The notes under the pieces are model-generated. The model saw nothing but the letters and a program-made list of their open reading frames with translations. It did no database searches and was not told where the DNA came from. From JAAFIP01 sp043774625 (lineage in GTDB: Bacteria; Pseudomonadota; Gammaproteobacteria; Burkholderiales; Burkholderiaceae_C), in NCBI GenBank assembly GCA_043774625.1, contig JAYVTG010000150.1, forward strand, positions 1-19,617: a stretch of 19,617 nucleotides of DNA, in the 5' to 3' direction. A program made the translations under genes and the position numbers. Positions 14,317-19,617 of this stretch are shown here, in pieces; within the stretch, counting starts at the first letter, position 1; every line of letters starts with the position of its first letter.

Positions 14317-14715
14317 ATGGCATTTACAAATATTCTACGCATAGCTTTGGTGGCCCATAACGCCAAAAAACCTGACATCGTGGCTCTGGCGGCAGACTTT
14401 CAAAGCTTTTTGGCCAAATGCAAGCTGTGCGGCACGGGCACCACGGCCCAGCGCATAGCCCAGGCTACAGGGCTTAAAGTGGAACGTTTGTTGTCTGGCC
14501 CCATGGGGGGCGACTTGCAGATAGGTGCGCGGCTGGCCACCGGCAAGATAGACGCCGTTATCTTTTTGCGCGACCCCATGACCGCCCAGCCGCACGAACC
14601 CGACATTAACGCTCTGGTGCGCGCCTGCGACGTGCACAACGTACCCTGCGCTACCAATCTGGCCAGCGCGCAGTTGCTGCTACAGGCCTTGATGGTCGTG
14701 GCGCAGGCCGATTAA
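14317..14715 (+). CDS. mgsA: Methylglyoxal synthase
   Basis: 132 residues from ATG 14317; a TTG two codons upstream (14311) would add two. It converts dihydroxyacetone phosphate to methylglyoxal and phosphate, a bypass of lower glycolysis. Family motifs are complete: RIALVAHNAKKPD at the N-terminus, CGTGTTAQRI for phosphate binding, and LLSGPMGGDLQIGA with D66 matching catalytic Asp71 of E. coli. FLRDPMTAQPHEPD carries H93 and D96, matching His98 and Asp101, followed by CATNLASAQLLL. It is slightly shorter at the C-terminus than the 152-residue E. coli enzyme. No Shine-Dalgarno is present and TATTAT ends 6 nt before ATG, so a leaderless transcript is likely. alaS follows after 88 bp. Confidence 0.94.
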   Translation: MAFTNILRIALVAHNAKKPDIVALAADFQSFLAKCKLCGTGTTAQRIAQATGLKVERLLSGPMGGDLQIGARLATGKIDAVIFLRDPMTAQPHEPDINALVRACDVHNVPCATNLASAQLLLQALMVVAQAD

Positions 14716-14782
14716 GCGCAAAAGCGGCGCCAAACGCTGCTCTTGCGCTGCTTTGAGGATAGAGCAACTAATGGCCCGAGTT

Positions 14783-14803
14783 GACCGCTTAAAATAGCGG
14801 TCT
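14783..14803 (+). promoter_or_regulatory. Palindrome and -10-like box directly before alaS
   Basis: GACCGC (14783-14788) and GCGGTC (14797-14802) form a perfect 6-bp inverted repeat ending one base before the alaS ATG. The loop contains the -10-like TAAAAT (14790-14795), 8 nt before ATG. No Shine-Dalgarno exists. E. coli AlaRS represses its own gene at a palindrome flanking the start site, so an operator is possible. A simple leaderless promoter is the alternative. Confidence 0.45.
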
Positions 14804-17446
14804 ATGACCCAAGCAACCCCATCTTCCACACCCACTTTCTCCGTCGCAGACATTCGCAAGTCCTTTTTAGACTTCTTCGCGTCCAAAGGCCACACGGTGG
14901 TCGAATCCAGCCCGCTGGTGCCTGGCAATGACCCCACACTGATGTTCACCAACAGCGGCATGGTGCAGTTCAAAGACGTGTTTTTGGGCGCTGACAAGCG
15001 CAGCTATGTGCGCGCAGCCAGCGTGCAAGCCTGCTTGCGTGCGGGCGGCAAACACAATGACCTGGAAAACGTGGGCTACACCGCCCGCCACCACACCTTT
15101 TTTGAAATGCTGGGCAACTGGAGCTTTGGCGACTACTTCAAGCGTGACTCGCTCAAATGGGGTTGGGAACTGTTGACCCAAGTCTATAAACTACCTGCTG
15201 ACAAGCTGACGGCCACCGTCTACATTGACGACGACGAGGCTTACGACATCTGGACCAAAGAAATTGGCCTGCCTCCCGAGCGCGTGATCCGCATTGGCGA
15301 CAACAAAGGCAAAAAATACGCGTCAGACAACTTCTGGATGATGGCCGACACGGGGCCATGCGGCCCGTGCAGCGAAATTTTTTATGACCACGGCGCGCAC
15401 ATTCCCGGTGGCCCACCCGGTAGCCCCGGTGAAGACGGTGACCGCTTTATCGAAATCTGGAACCACGTGTTCATGCAGTTTGATATGCATGCGGACGGCT
15501 CGCTGCACAAACTACCCGCGCCGTGTGTAGACACCGGTATGGGTCTGGAACGCCTGGCCGCCATCTTGCAGCACGTGCACAGCAACTATGAGATCGACAT
15601 TTTTGACCAGCTTATCAAAGCTGCAGGCCGCGAAACCGGCGTGACAGACTTGAACCAAAAAAGCCTGCGCGTGATTGCAGACCACATTCGCGCAACCGCG
15701 TTTTTGGTAAGCGACGGCGTGGTGCCATCGAACGAAGGCCGCGGCTACGTGCAGCGGCGCATTATCCGCCGCGCCATTCGCCACGGCTATTTGCTGGGCA
15801 AGAAAACGCCTTTCTTTCACAAACTCGTGCCCGACCTGGTGCGTTTGATGGGCGATGCCTACCCGCGCTTGAAAAATGACGCGACCCGTGTGATGGAAGT
15901 CTTGCGTGTTGAAGAAGAGCGATTTTTTGAAACGCTGGCAACCGGCATGGAAATTTTGGATGCAGCTCTGGCTGGCGGTGTCAAAGTGCTGCCAGGTGAA
16001 GTGGCCTTCAAACTGCACGACACCTATGGCTTTCCGCTGGATTTGAGCGCCGATGTATGCCGTGAACGTGAACTGACCGTTGACGAAGCAGGCTTTAACG
16101 CAGCGATGGACAAACAGAAGAACCAGGCGCGTGCAGCAGGCAAGTTCAAGATGGACAAGGCGCTGGAATATGGCGGCACAGCCAATACCTTTACCGGATA
16201 CAACACTCTGGAAGGTGCTTCAAAAATCGTAGCACTGTATGTAGACGGGGCCCTGGCATCTGAGCTAAAACAAGGTCAAAATGGCGTGATCGTGCTGGAC
16301 AGCACACCTTTTTACGCCGAAAGCGGTGGCCAGGTCGGCGACGAAGGTGTGTTGGTCGGCACCACCAGCAGCTTTGCCGTGCATGACACGCAAAAAATCA
16401 AGGCAGACGTGTTTGGCCACCATGGCGCGGTTGTGCAGGGCACGCTCAAGTTGGGTGACAGCATGGGCGCACAGGTCAACACGGTTACCCGTGCGCAAAC
16501 CGTGCGCAACCACAGTGCTACACACCTCATGCACAAAGCCCTGCGCGAAGTATTGGGCGACCATGTGCAGCAAAAAGGCAGCCTGGTCAACTTTGATCGC
16601 ACACGCTTTGACTTTGCGCACAACGCCCCGGTGACGGACGCTCAAATCAAGCAGATTGAAGCTTTGGTAAACGCCGAGATTTTGAGCAACGCCGCCACCA
16701 GCGCCAAAGTGCTGCCCATCGAGGCCGCCAAAGCCACGGGCGCGATGATGCTGTTTGGCGAAAAATACGGCGACGAAGTGCGCGTGCTGGAAATTGGCAC
16801 GTCTAAAGAACTGTGCGGTGGCACCCATGTACAGCGCACGGGTGATATTGGTTTCTTTAAAATTGTGGCAGAGGGCGGCGTGGCTGCTGGCGTGCGCCGT
16901 GTAGAAGCCGTGACGGGCACCGAGGCCGTGGCCTATGTGCAGCAACTGGATGCAACCGTCCAGGCGGCAGCCAGTGCCTTGAAAACACCAGTTAGCGAAC
17001 TAACCCACCGTATTGCCCAGGTACAAGCAGAAGTCAAAGCGTTAGAAAAAGAACTGCAACAAGCCAAAGGCAAGCTGGCAAGTGCGCAGGGCGACGAGTT
17101 GTCTGCCAGCGCTATAGATGTGAGCGGCGTGAAGCTTTTGGTTGCAAAATTGGACGGCGCTGATGCCAAAACCCTACGCGATACGATGGACAAGCTCAAA
17201 GATAAGCTTAAAACTGCAGTCATCGTGCTGGCCTGCGTAGATGGTGATAAGGTACAGCTAGCTGCTGGTGTAACAGCCGACAGCACAGGCAAAGTCAAAG
17301 CCGGTGACCTGGTGAACTTTGTGGCCCAGCAAGTGGGTGGCAAGGGCGGCGGCAAAGCCGACATGGCCATGGCAGGCGGAACCGACGCCAGCAAACTGTC
17401 GCAAGCGCTGGCATCTGTGCAAGCTTGGGTGGCTGGCAAACTTTAA
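14804..17446 (+). CDS. alaS: Alanyl-tRNA synthetase
   Basis: 880 residues, full length. It charges tRNA-Ala and edits Ser/Gly mischarging. The class II catalytic core (about 1-250) begins with RKSFLDFFASKGHTVVESSPL and has class II motif 3 GMGLERL (245-251). A tRNA-recognition helical domain follows. The editing domain carries zinc ligands H570-x3-H574 (HSATH) and C671-x3-H675 (CGGTH). The C-terminal coiled coil plus DHHA1 domain spans about 715-880, with a flexible GGKGGGKADMAMAGG loop near the end. The start is fixed by the conserved N-terminus; no Shine-Dalgarno precedes it. A small lipoprotein gene follows 12 nt after the stop, probably in the same transcript. Confidence 0.98.
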   Translation: MTQATPSSTPTFSVADIRKSFLDFFASKGHTVVESSPLVPGNDPTLMFTNSGMVQFKDVFLGADKRSYVRAASVQACLRAGGKHNDLENVGYTARHHTFFEMLGNWSFGDYFKRDSLKWGWELLTQVYKLPADKLTATVYIDDDEAYDIWTKEIGLPPERVIRIGDNKGKKYASDNFWMMADTGPCGPCSEIFYDHGAHIPGGPPGSPGEDGDRFIEIWNHVFMQFDMHADGSLHKLPAPCVDTGMGLERLAAILQHVHSNYEIDIFDQLIKAAGRETGVTDLNQKSLRVIADHIRATAFLVSDGVVPSNEGRGYVQRRIIRRAIRHGYLLGKKTPFFHKLVPDLVRLMGDAYPRLKNDATRVMEVLRVEEERFFETLATGMEILDAALAGGVKVLPGEVAFKLHDTYGFPLDLSADVCRERELTVDEAGFNAAMDKQKNQARAAGKFKMDKALEYGGTANTFTGYNTLEGASKIVALYVDGALASELKQGQNGVIVLDSTPFYAESGGQVGDEGVLVGTTSSFAVHDTQKIKADVFGHHGAVVQGTLKLGDSMGAQVNTVTRAQTVRNHSATHLMHKALREVLGDHVQQKGSLVNFDRTRFDFAHNAPVTDAQIKQIEALVNAEILSNAATSAKVLPIEAAKATGAMMLFGEKYGDEVRVLEIGTSKELCGGTHVQRTGDIGFFKIVAEGGVAAGVRRVEAVTGTEAVAYVQQLDATVQAAASALKTPVSELTHRIAQVQAEVKALEKELQQAKGKLASAQGDELSASAIDVSGVKLLVAKLDGADAKTLRDTMDKLKDKLKTAVIVLACVDGDKVQLAAGVTADSTGKVKAGDLVNFVAQQVGGKGGGKADMAMAGGTDASKLSQALASVQAWVAGKL

Positions 17447-17458
17447 AAGGAAACCGAT

Positions 17459-17680
17459 ATGCAAAACAAAAAAATTCTGGCTCTAGGTGTTTTGGCTTTG
17501 TTGAGCAGTCTGCTCAGTGGTTGTGCCGTGATCTCGGTGGCTAGCGCTGCTGTCAGCGTTGGCTCCACAGCAGTAAGTGTTGCAGCCAGCGCTGCAGGCG
17601 CTGCGGCTGAAGTCGCTATCGAAAGTGCCAAGGTAACTGGCAAAGTGGCCACTAAGGTGGTAGGCGCTGTAGTGGATTAA
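17459..17680 (+). CDS. Small Ala/Val-rich lipoprotein
   Basis: 73 residues. Lys-rich n-region MQNKK, hydrophobic h-region, and a lipobox LLSGC with lipidated C22 show export and membrane anchoring. The mature part is about 52 residues of Ala/Val/Ser repeats (VASAAVSVGSTAVSVAASAA), ending KVVGAVVD, with no Trp, Tyr, Phe or Cys after the anchor. AAAGGA lies about 7 nt before ATG. It is probably cotranscribed with alaS. Similar tiny lipoproteins are common in Burkholderiales but I know of no function. A structural or outer-membrane role is possible. Confidence 0.85.
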   Translation: MQNKKILALGVLALLSSLLSGCAVISVASAAVSVGSTAVSVAASAAGAAAEVAIESAKVTGKVATKVVGAVVD

Positions 17681-17859
17681 CGCATCCTCAGCCATGCCCC
17701 GGCTATTGCCGAGTTCGCTTGGCGCAGCTTGCTGCCAGCCTGCCTTAGCGCAACAAGCATTCAAATTGCGCTAAGCCTGGGCCTGAACTTTTGCTCTACG
17801 CTTGCGCCTAAGTTGACAGAGCAAGTTAGCAAACCCATTTCAAGCCCCCCAGTCTTTGT
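17681..17859. promoter_or_regulatory. Intergenic region with 10-bp inverted repeat, upstream of the patatin gene
   Basis: CTTAGCGCAA (17744-17753) and TTGCGCTAAG (17766-17775) form a perfect 10-bp stem with a 12-nt loop. A related half-site TTGCGCCTAAG occurs again at about 17802. A short T4 run follows at about 17789, so it could end the alaS-lipoprotein transcript. A consensus -35 TTGACA is at 17813-17818, but no good -10 lies 16-18 nt further on. Otherwise nothing is seen. Confidence 0.45.
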
Positions 17860-18756
17860 ATGCAGCAGCTCCCACATCGCCGCCAATTCATCAGTTATGC
17901 AGCCTTGGGCGCACTGGCGGCTGCCAGTGGCTGCACCCTGGCCCCGGACTATGACTACAGCAACGACGACGCCCCCAACTTTGACTCTACCCGCACACAG
18001 CCTGCACGCATGGCCTGGGTATTTAGCTCGGGCGGGCCACGCGGCTTTGTGCATGTGGGCGTGCTGCATGCGCTAGACGAGCTGGGTTTAAAACCCGACT
18101 TGGTCGTGGGTGGATCGGTAGGCTCCCTGGTAGGCGCCTTGTATGCCTGTGGCATTCCGGTGGCGCAACTCGAAAGCATGGCGCTGGATTTGGGCTTGAC
18201 CGACATGGGGCGGCTGGCTATAGGCGGCGAAGGGCGTTTCAGTGGCAACCCCATTGCAGAATTTATCAACCGCCAGTTGCACGGCTTGCCCATTGAACGG
18301 CTGCCTGTGCGTTTTGCCGCCGCCGCACTAGAACGCCAGACTCGCAAGCCCGTGGTTTTTAACGCGGGCAATGCGGGCGTAGCGGTGCAGGCCAGTTGCG
18401 CGATTGAGGGAACGTTTACACCCGTGCGCATTCGCAGCACGCAGTTTGTAGACGCCGACCAGGCCGTGCCACTGCCGGTGCGCCTGGCGCGCAGCCTGGG
18501 GGCTGTCAAAGTGCTGGCGGTAGACGCATCTGCGCATATAGACAAAACACCTGCCGGGGCCGAGCGTTTTCGCACAGGTGACCTGCGCAAGCGGGCCTTG
18601 ACTGAACCCGATATTTTGGCAGCCAACCTGACCCTGCACCCAGACTTTGGCTACTGGGTTAGCGCCAGCCGCGAATTTCGCGAACGTGCCATCCGTGCAG
18701 GGTATGAGCAAACCCTGCTGCGCGGCGCAGAGTTGCGAGCGCTGCATGCAGCCTGA
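17860..18756 (+). CDS. Patatin-like phospholipase, exported lipoprotein
   Basis: 298 residues. The N-terminus combines a twin-arginine-like RRQFIS (7-12) with a lipobox AASGC (C25), so it is probably exported and lipid-anchored, perhaps by Tat. The patatin domain follows at about 50-235. It has an oxyanion loop SSGGPRGFVHVGVL (56-69), nucleophile S86 in GGSVGS, and catalytic Asp198 in FVDADQAVPLPV, where the usual DGG/DGA is DAD. Expected activity is lipid acyl hydrolysis; the substrate is unknown. The start ATG is chosen because it gives a complete signal sequence, although no Shine-Dalgarno precedes it. A palindrome plus T6 overlaps its stop. Confidence 0.9.
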   Translation: MQQLPHRRQFISYAALGALAAASGCTLAPDYDYSNDDAPNFDSTRTQPARMAWVFSSGGPRGFVHVGVLHALDELGLKPDLVVGGSVGSLVGALYACGIPVAQLESMALDLGLTDMGRLAIGGEGRFSGNPIAEFINRQLHGLPIERLPVRFAAAALERQTRKPVVFNAGNAGVAVQASCAIEGTFTPVRIRSTQFVDADQAVPLPVRLARSLGAVKVLAVDASAHIDKTPAGAERFRTGDLRKRALTEPDILAANLTLHPDFGYWVSASREFRERAIRAGYEQTLLRGAELRALHAA

Positions 18757-18762
18757 TTTTTT
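18741..18762 (+). terminator. Candidate intrinsic terminator at the end of the patatin gene
   Basis: The 12-bp palindrome GCTGCATGCAGC (18741-18752) is separated from T6 (18757-18762) by CTGA, which includes the stop codon. The stem is short but the T-tract is good. Confidence 0.5.
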
Positions 18763-18785
18763 GATAAATAGGTGAGGCCGACGAG

Positions 18786-19085
18786 TTAAATTTCACTACT
18801 CGCCCGCGCAACCTGGGCGCGCGCAAGACGGTCTGCCATGCGAGTTTGCCAACCAGGCCCCGTGGCACGCCACTTGGAAATAACATCCACCGGCAAGCGC
18901 AAAGAAATAAGCTGCCTAGGGCTTGCAGACTTGGGGCGACCACCTTTTTTAACCACTGCACGGCTCAGCATGTCATCGTTTAGTTCCGGCAGCTCTTTGT
19001 ATTCCGCCGGCTTCACCACATGCGCATCCACGCGCGCAAGATCAGAACCCAAAGTACGGGGCGAGGCGTGTTTGTTCACGATCAT
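18786..19085 (-). CDS. brnA: BrnA-family antitoxin
   Basis: 99 residues. The N-terminal part (DLARVDAHVVKPAEYKELPELNDDML in segments) is the usual toxin-binding arm. GRPKSASPRQLISLRLPVDVISKWRATGPGWQTRM in segments is the ribbon-helix-helix DNA-binding signature of BrnA (about 50-88). It should neutralise BrnT and repress the operon. The ATG overlaps the visible brnT stop (ATGA), so translation is coupled. The last codons and stop lie in the inverted repeat that bounds the cassette-like unit. The antitoxin frame is intact although the toxin appears damaged. Confidence 0.88.
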   Translation of the reverse strand: MIVNKHASPRTLGSDLARVDAHVVKPAEYKELPELNDDMLSRAVVKKGGRPKSASPRQLISLRLPVDVISKWRATGPGWQTRMADRLARAQVARASSEI

Positions 19086-19318
19086 TTACTTTGTCCAGTA
19101 CTAAAAATGTGGCGCACCGTGCCACGCGGGGTGTAGCCAACCACCACCATGCGTCCGGCCAGTAGGCCATAGCAGATGATCCGCTTTTCACCGTAGTCCT
19201 TGCGCGTATCTTCAACCTCGACAGTCTGGCCGTCAAACACGGCAACTGCATCTTCAAAATCTAACCCACGATCCGAAAGCGCTTTTTCGCGTTTTGAAGA
19301 ATCATAGGCAATGCGCAT
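19082..19318 (-). CDS. brnT: BrnT-family toxin, C-terminus apparently frameshifted
   Basis: 78 residues from ATG 19318 (MRIAYDSSKREKALSDRGLD); an in-frame ATG at 19348 would add ten. The shorter start is preferred because BrnT proteins normally begin this way. It is also preceded by -35 TTGCAA (19353-19348), a 17-nt spacer and -10 TACAAT (19330-19325). The RNase-like core is recognisable (FEDAVAVFDG, EDTRKDYGEKRII, GRMVVVGYTPRG). After RHIF the frame gives STGQSK and stops. A neighbouring frame instead encodes LVLDKVNDREQTRLAPYFG, the expected C-terminal helix. One extra base in the A5 run at 19103-19107 (plus strand) explains this. The toxin may be inactive, or a slippage event may restore it. 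Confidence 0.8.
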   Translation of the reverse strand: MRIAYDSSKREKALSDRGLDFEDAVAVFDGQTVEVEDTRKDYGEKRIICYGLLAGRMVVVGYTPRGTVRHIFSTGQSK

Positions 19319-19324
19319 GAGGTT

Positions 19325-19371
19325 ATTGTATATACGAAAATCTGGCATTGCAATCGCAAACTATCGCGATA
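19325..19371 (-). promoter_or_regulatory. brnTA promoter with palindromic operator candidates
   Basis: On the minus strand, TTGCAA (19353-19348), a 17-nt spacer and TACAAT (19330-19325) form a good sigma-70 promoter. Its -10 ends 6 nt before ATG 19318. Two palindromes lie over or upstream of the -35: TTGC-AATC-GCAA (19348-19359) and TATCGCGATA (19362-19371). BrnA ribbon-helix-helix proteins bind such sites. Confidence 0.55.
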
Positions 19372-19384
19372 TCACCGCCCGACT

Positions 19385-19463
19385 GGTGAAATTTAACTCA
19401 ATATAGGGAGACAGCAATCTGTCGCCCTAACATGGGATTTGGCTGCCTAACATCGGAGGCGAT
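19385..19463 (-). other. Candidate attI recombination site
   Basis: On the minus strand, two direct repeats 20 bp apart share CCTAACATsGGA (plus strand, 19426 and 19446). One reads CGATGTTAGGCAGC, very like the CGATGTTACGCAGC direct repeats of attI1. Thirty-five bases further on is GAGTTAAAT, a GTTRRRY crossover site, against about 32 in attI1. The site lies between intI and the brnTA unit, as expected. The comparison is from memory, without alignment. Confidence 0.6.
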
Positions 19464-19617
19464 ATGACACTGAAATCCTTTACAGGTAAGGTTTTCAAGC
19501 GACATACTGTATGTATGACCAGTCATAACAACTCCAGAAAAACCAGCACGTCTGTTTTCAGGTCTATTCGGCTGCTGGATCAGTTAAGGGAACAAATCCG
19601 CTACTTGCACTATAGCT
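19464..19617 (+). CDS. intI: Integron integrase IntI, N-terminal fragment cut by the window edge
   Basis: The open frame reaches the window edge. The visible end, SIRLLDQLREQIRYLHYS, closely matches the N-terminus of class 1-like integron tyrosine recombinases (…LDQLRERIRYLHYS). Two starts are possible. ATG 19464 has a strong GGAGG (19455-19459) and gives 51 visible residues. ATG 19515 gives 34, closer to the usual number before LDQ, and lies 6 nt after a -10-like CATACT, suggesting a leaderless message. The residues MKT of IntI1 correspond here to RKT, so the classical start codon is absent. IntI recombines attI and attC sites to capture cassettes. Catalytic residues lie beyond the window. 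Confidence 0.88.
   Translation, partial: MTLKSFTGKVFKRHTVCMTSHNNSRKTSTSVFRSIRLLDQLREQIRYLHYS
19479..19522 (+). promoter_or_regulatory. intI promoter with LexA-type box
   Basis: TTTACA (19479-19484), an 18-nt spacer and CATACT (19503-19508) form a candidate promoter. CTG-N10-CAG (19507-19522) fits the LexA box rule, with about 15 of 20 bases matching the SOS consensus. It overlaps the -10 and the ATG at 19515. SOS control of integrases through a box over the -10 is established for class 1 and Vibrio integrons. Confidence 0.6.

Larger units (their letters stand above)
18783..19399 (-). mobile_element. Candidate integron gene cassette carrying brnT-brnA
   Basis: The unit is bounded by an inverted match of 18/20 bp (18783-18802 against 19380-19399), perfect over 14 bp. 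On the minus strand the right end reads GAGTTAAAT, giving a G|TTAAAT crossover-type site. The left end reads ATTTAACTC, a matching RYYYAAC core placed over the brnA stop codon. In a cassette, the first core should be complementary to the attC R'' core, as seen. The rest of an attC (L', L'' and a terminal GTT) is not convincing before the patatin gene, so the far end is degenerate or lost. Confidence 0.5.

Noticed and set aside
16265..16945. Open frame of 226 codons opposite alaS
   Set aside because: Antisense to the alaS editing domain; His/Ala-rich nonsense composition typical of a shadow frame.
17100..17125. Another repeat copy in alaS (GCCAGCGCTATAGATGTGAGC)
   Set aside because: Only partial match to the core, and the residues are what AlaRS homologues normally encode there.
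18783..19399. Terminal inverted repeats of a transposon or IS around brnTA
   Set aside because: No transposase is present and no target duplication is seen flanking the ends; the core sites and the neighbouring intI/attI fit a cassette better.
1..19617. CRISPR arrays, tRNA or rRNA genes
   Set aside because: No regularly spaced direct repeats of CRISPR size, no cloverleaf-like segments and no rRNA signatures were seen on either strand.

Overview
The window looks like a chromosomal segment of a betaproteobacterium, most likely Burkholderiales/Comamonadaceae (Rhodoferax/Polaromonas-like). This is judged from gene content (intracellular PHB depolymerase, soluble RsxB, methylmalonyl-CoA pathway operon), protein style, moderate-to-high GC, and a dispersed palindromic repeat of a kind I recall from that family. 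No database search was possible.

Layout. 1-411: C-terminal end of a BNR/Asp-box beta-propeller protein, cut by the left edge. 605-1252 (-): GntR/FCD regulator, divergent from a long plus-strand cluster (1326-11900) for propionyl-CoA catabolism: methylmalonyl-CoA mutase (scpA), its chaperone GTPase meaB, propionyl-CoA carboxylase beta (pccB) and alpha (pccA), and a VOC protein that is probably the epimerase. Together these convert propionyl-CoA through methylmalonyl-CoA to succinyl-CoA. Two toxin-antitoxin modules interrupt the cluster: vapBC plus a small membrane protein between scpA and meaB, and hipBA between pccB and pccA. A nicotinamidase gene (pncA) lies between pccA and the VOC gene. 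11914-14101 (-): a two-[4Fe-4S] RsxB ferredoxin and an intracellular PHB depolymerase (phaZ) with an unusual Lys/Ala/Pro-rich tail. 14317-18756 (+): methylglyoxal synthase, alanyl-tRNA synthetase, a small lipoprotein and a patatin-like lipoprotein.

Right end (about 18757-19617): the edge of an integron. The first codons of an integron integrase (intI) run off the window. Next to them are attI-like direct repeats and a LexA-type box. One cassette-like unit carries a brnT-brnA toxin-antitoxin pair on the opposite strand, bounded by an 18/20 inverted match containing GTTAAAT/ATTTAAC core sites. The promoter-proximal DNA resembles the upstream region of class 1 intI1, but the start codon used there is not conserved here. 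The brnT toxin frame appears broken by one base in an A5/T5 run.

Cross-cutting signals. A 56-bp palindromic repeat (26-bp core) occurs between genes and also in frame inside pccA, phaZ, rsxB and scpA. Several genes (scpA, hipB, mgsA, alaS, brnT, possibly intI) have a -10-like TANNNT hexamer 6-8 nt before the start codon and no Shine-Dalgarno, which suggests leaderless transcripts. Apart from the intergenic gaps listed, there is no stretch over 300 bases without a gene. I saw no tRNA, rRNA or CRISPR array.
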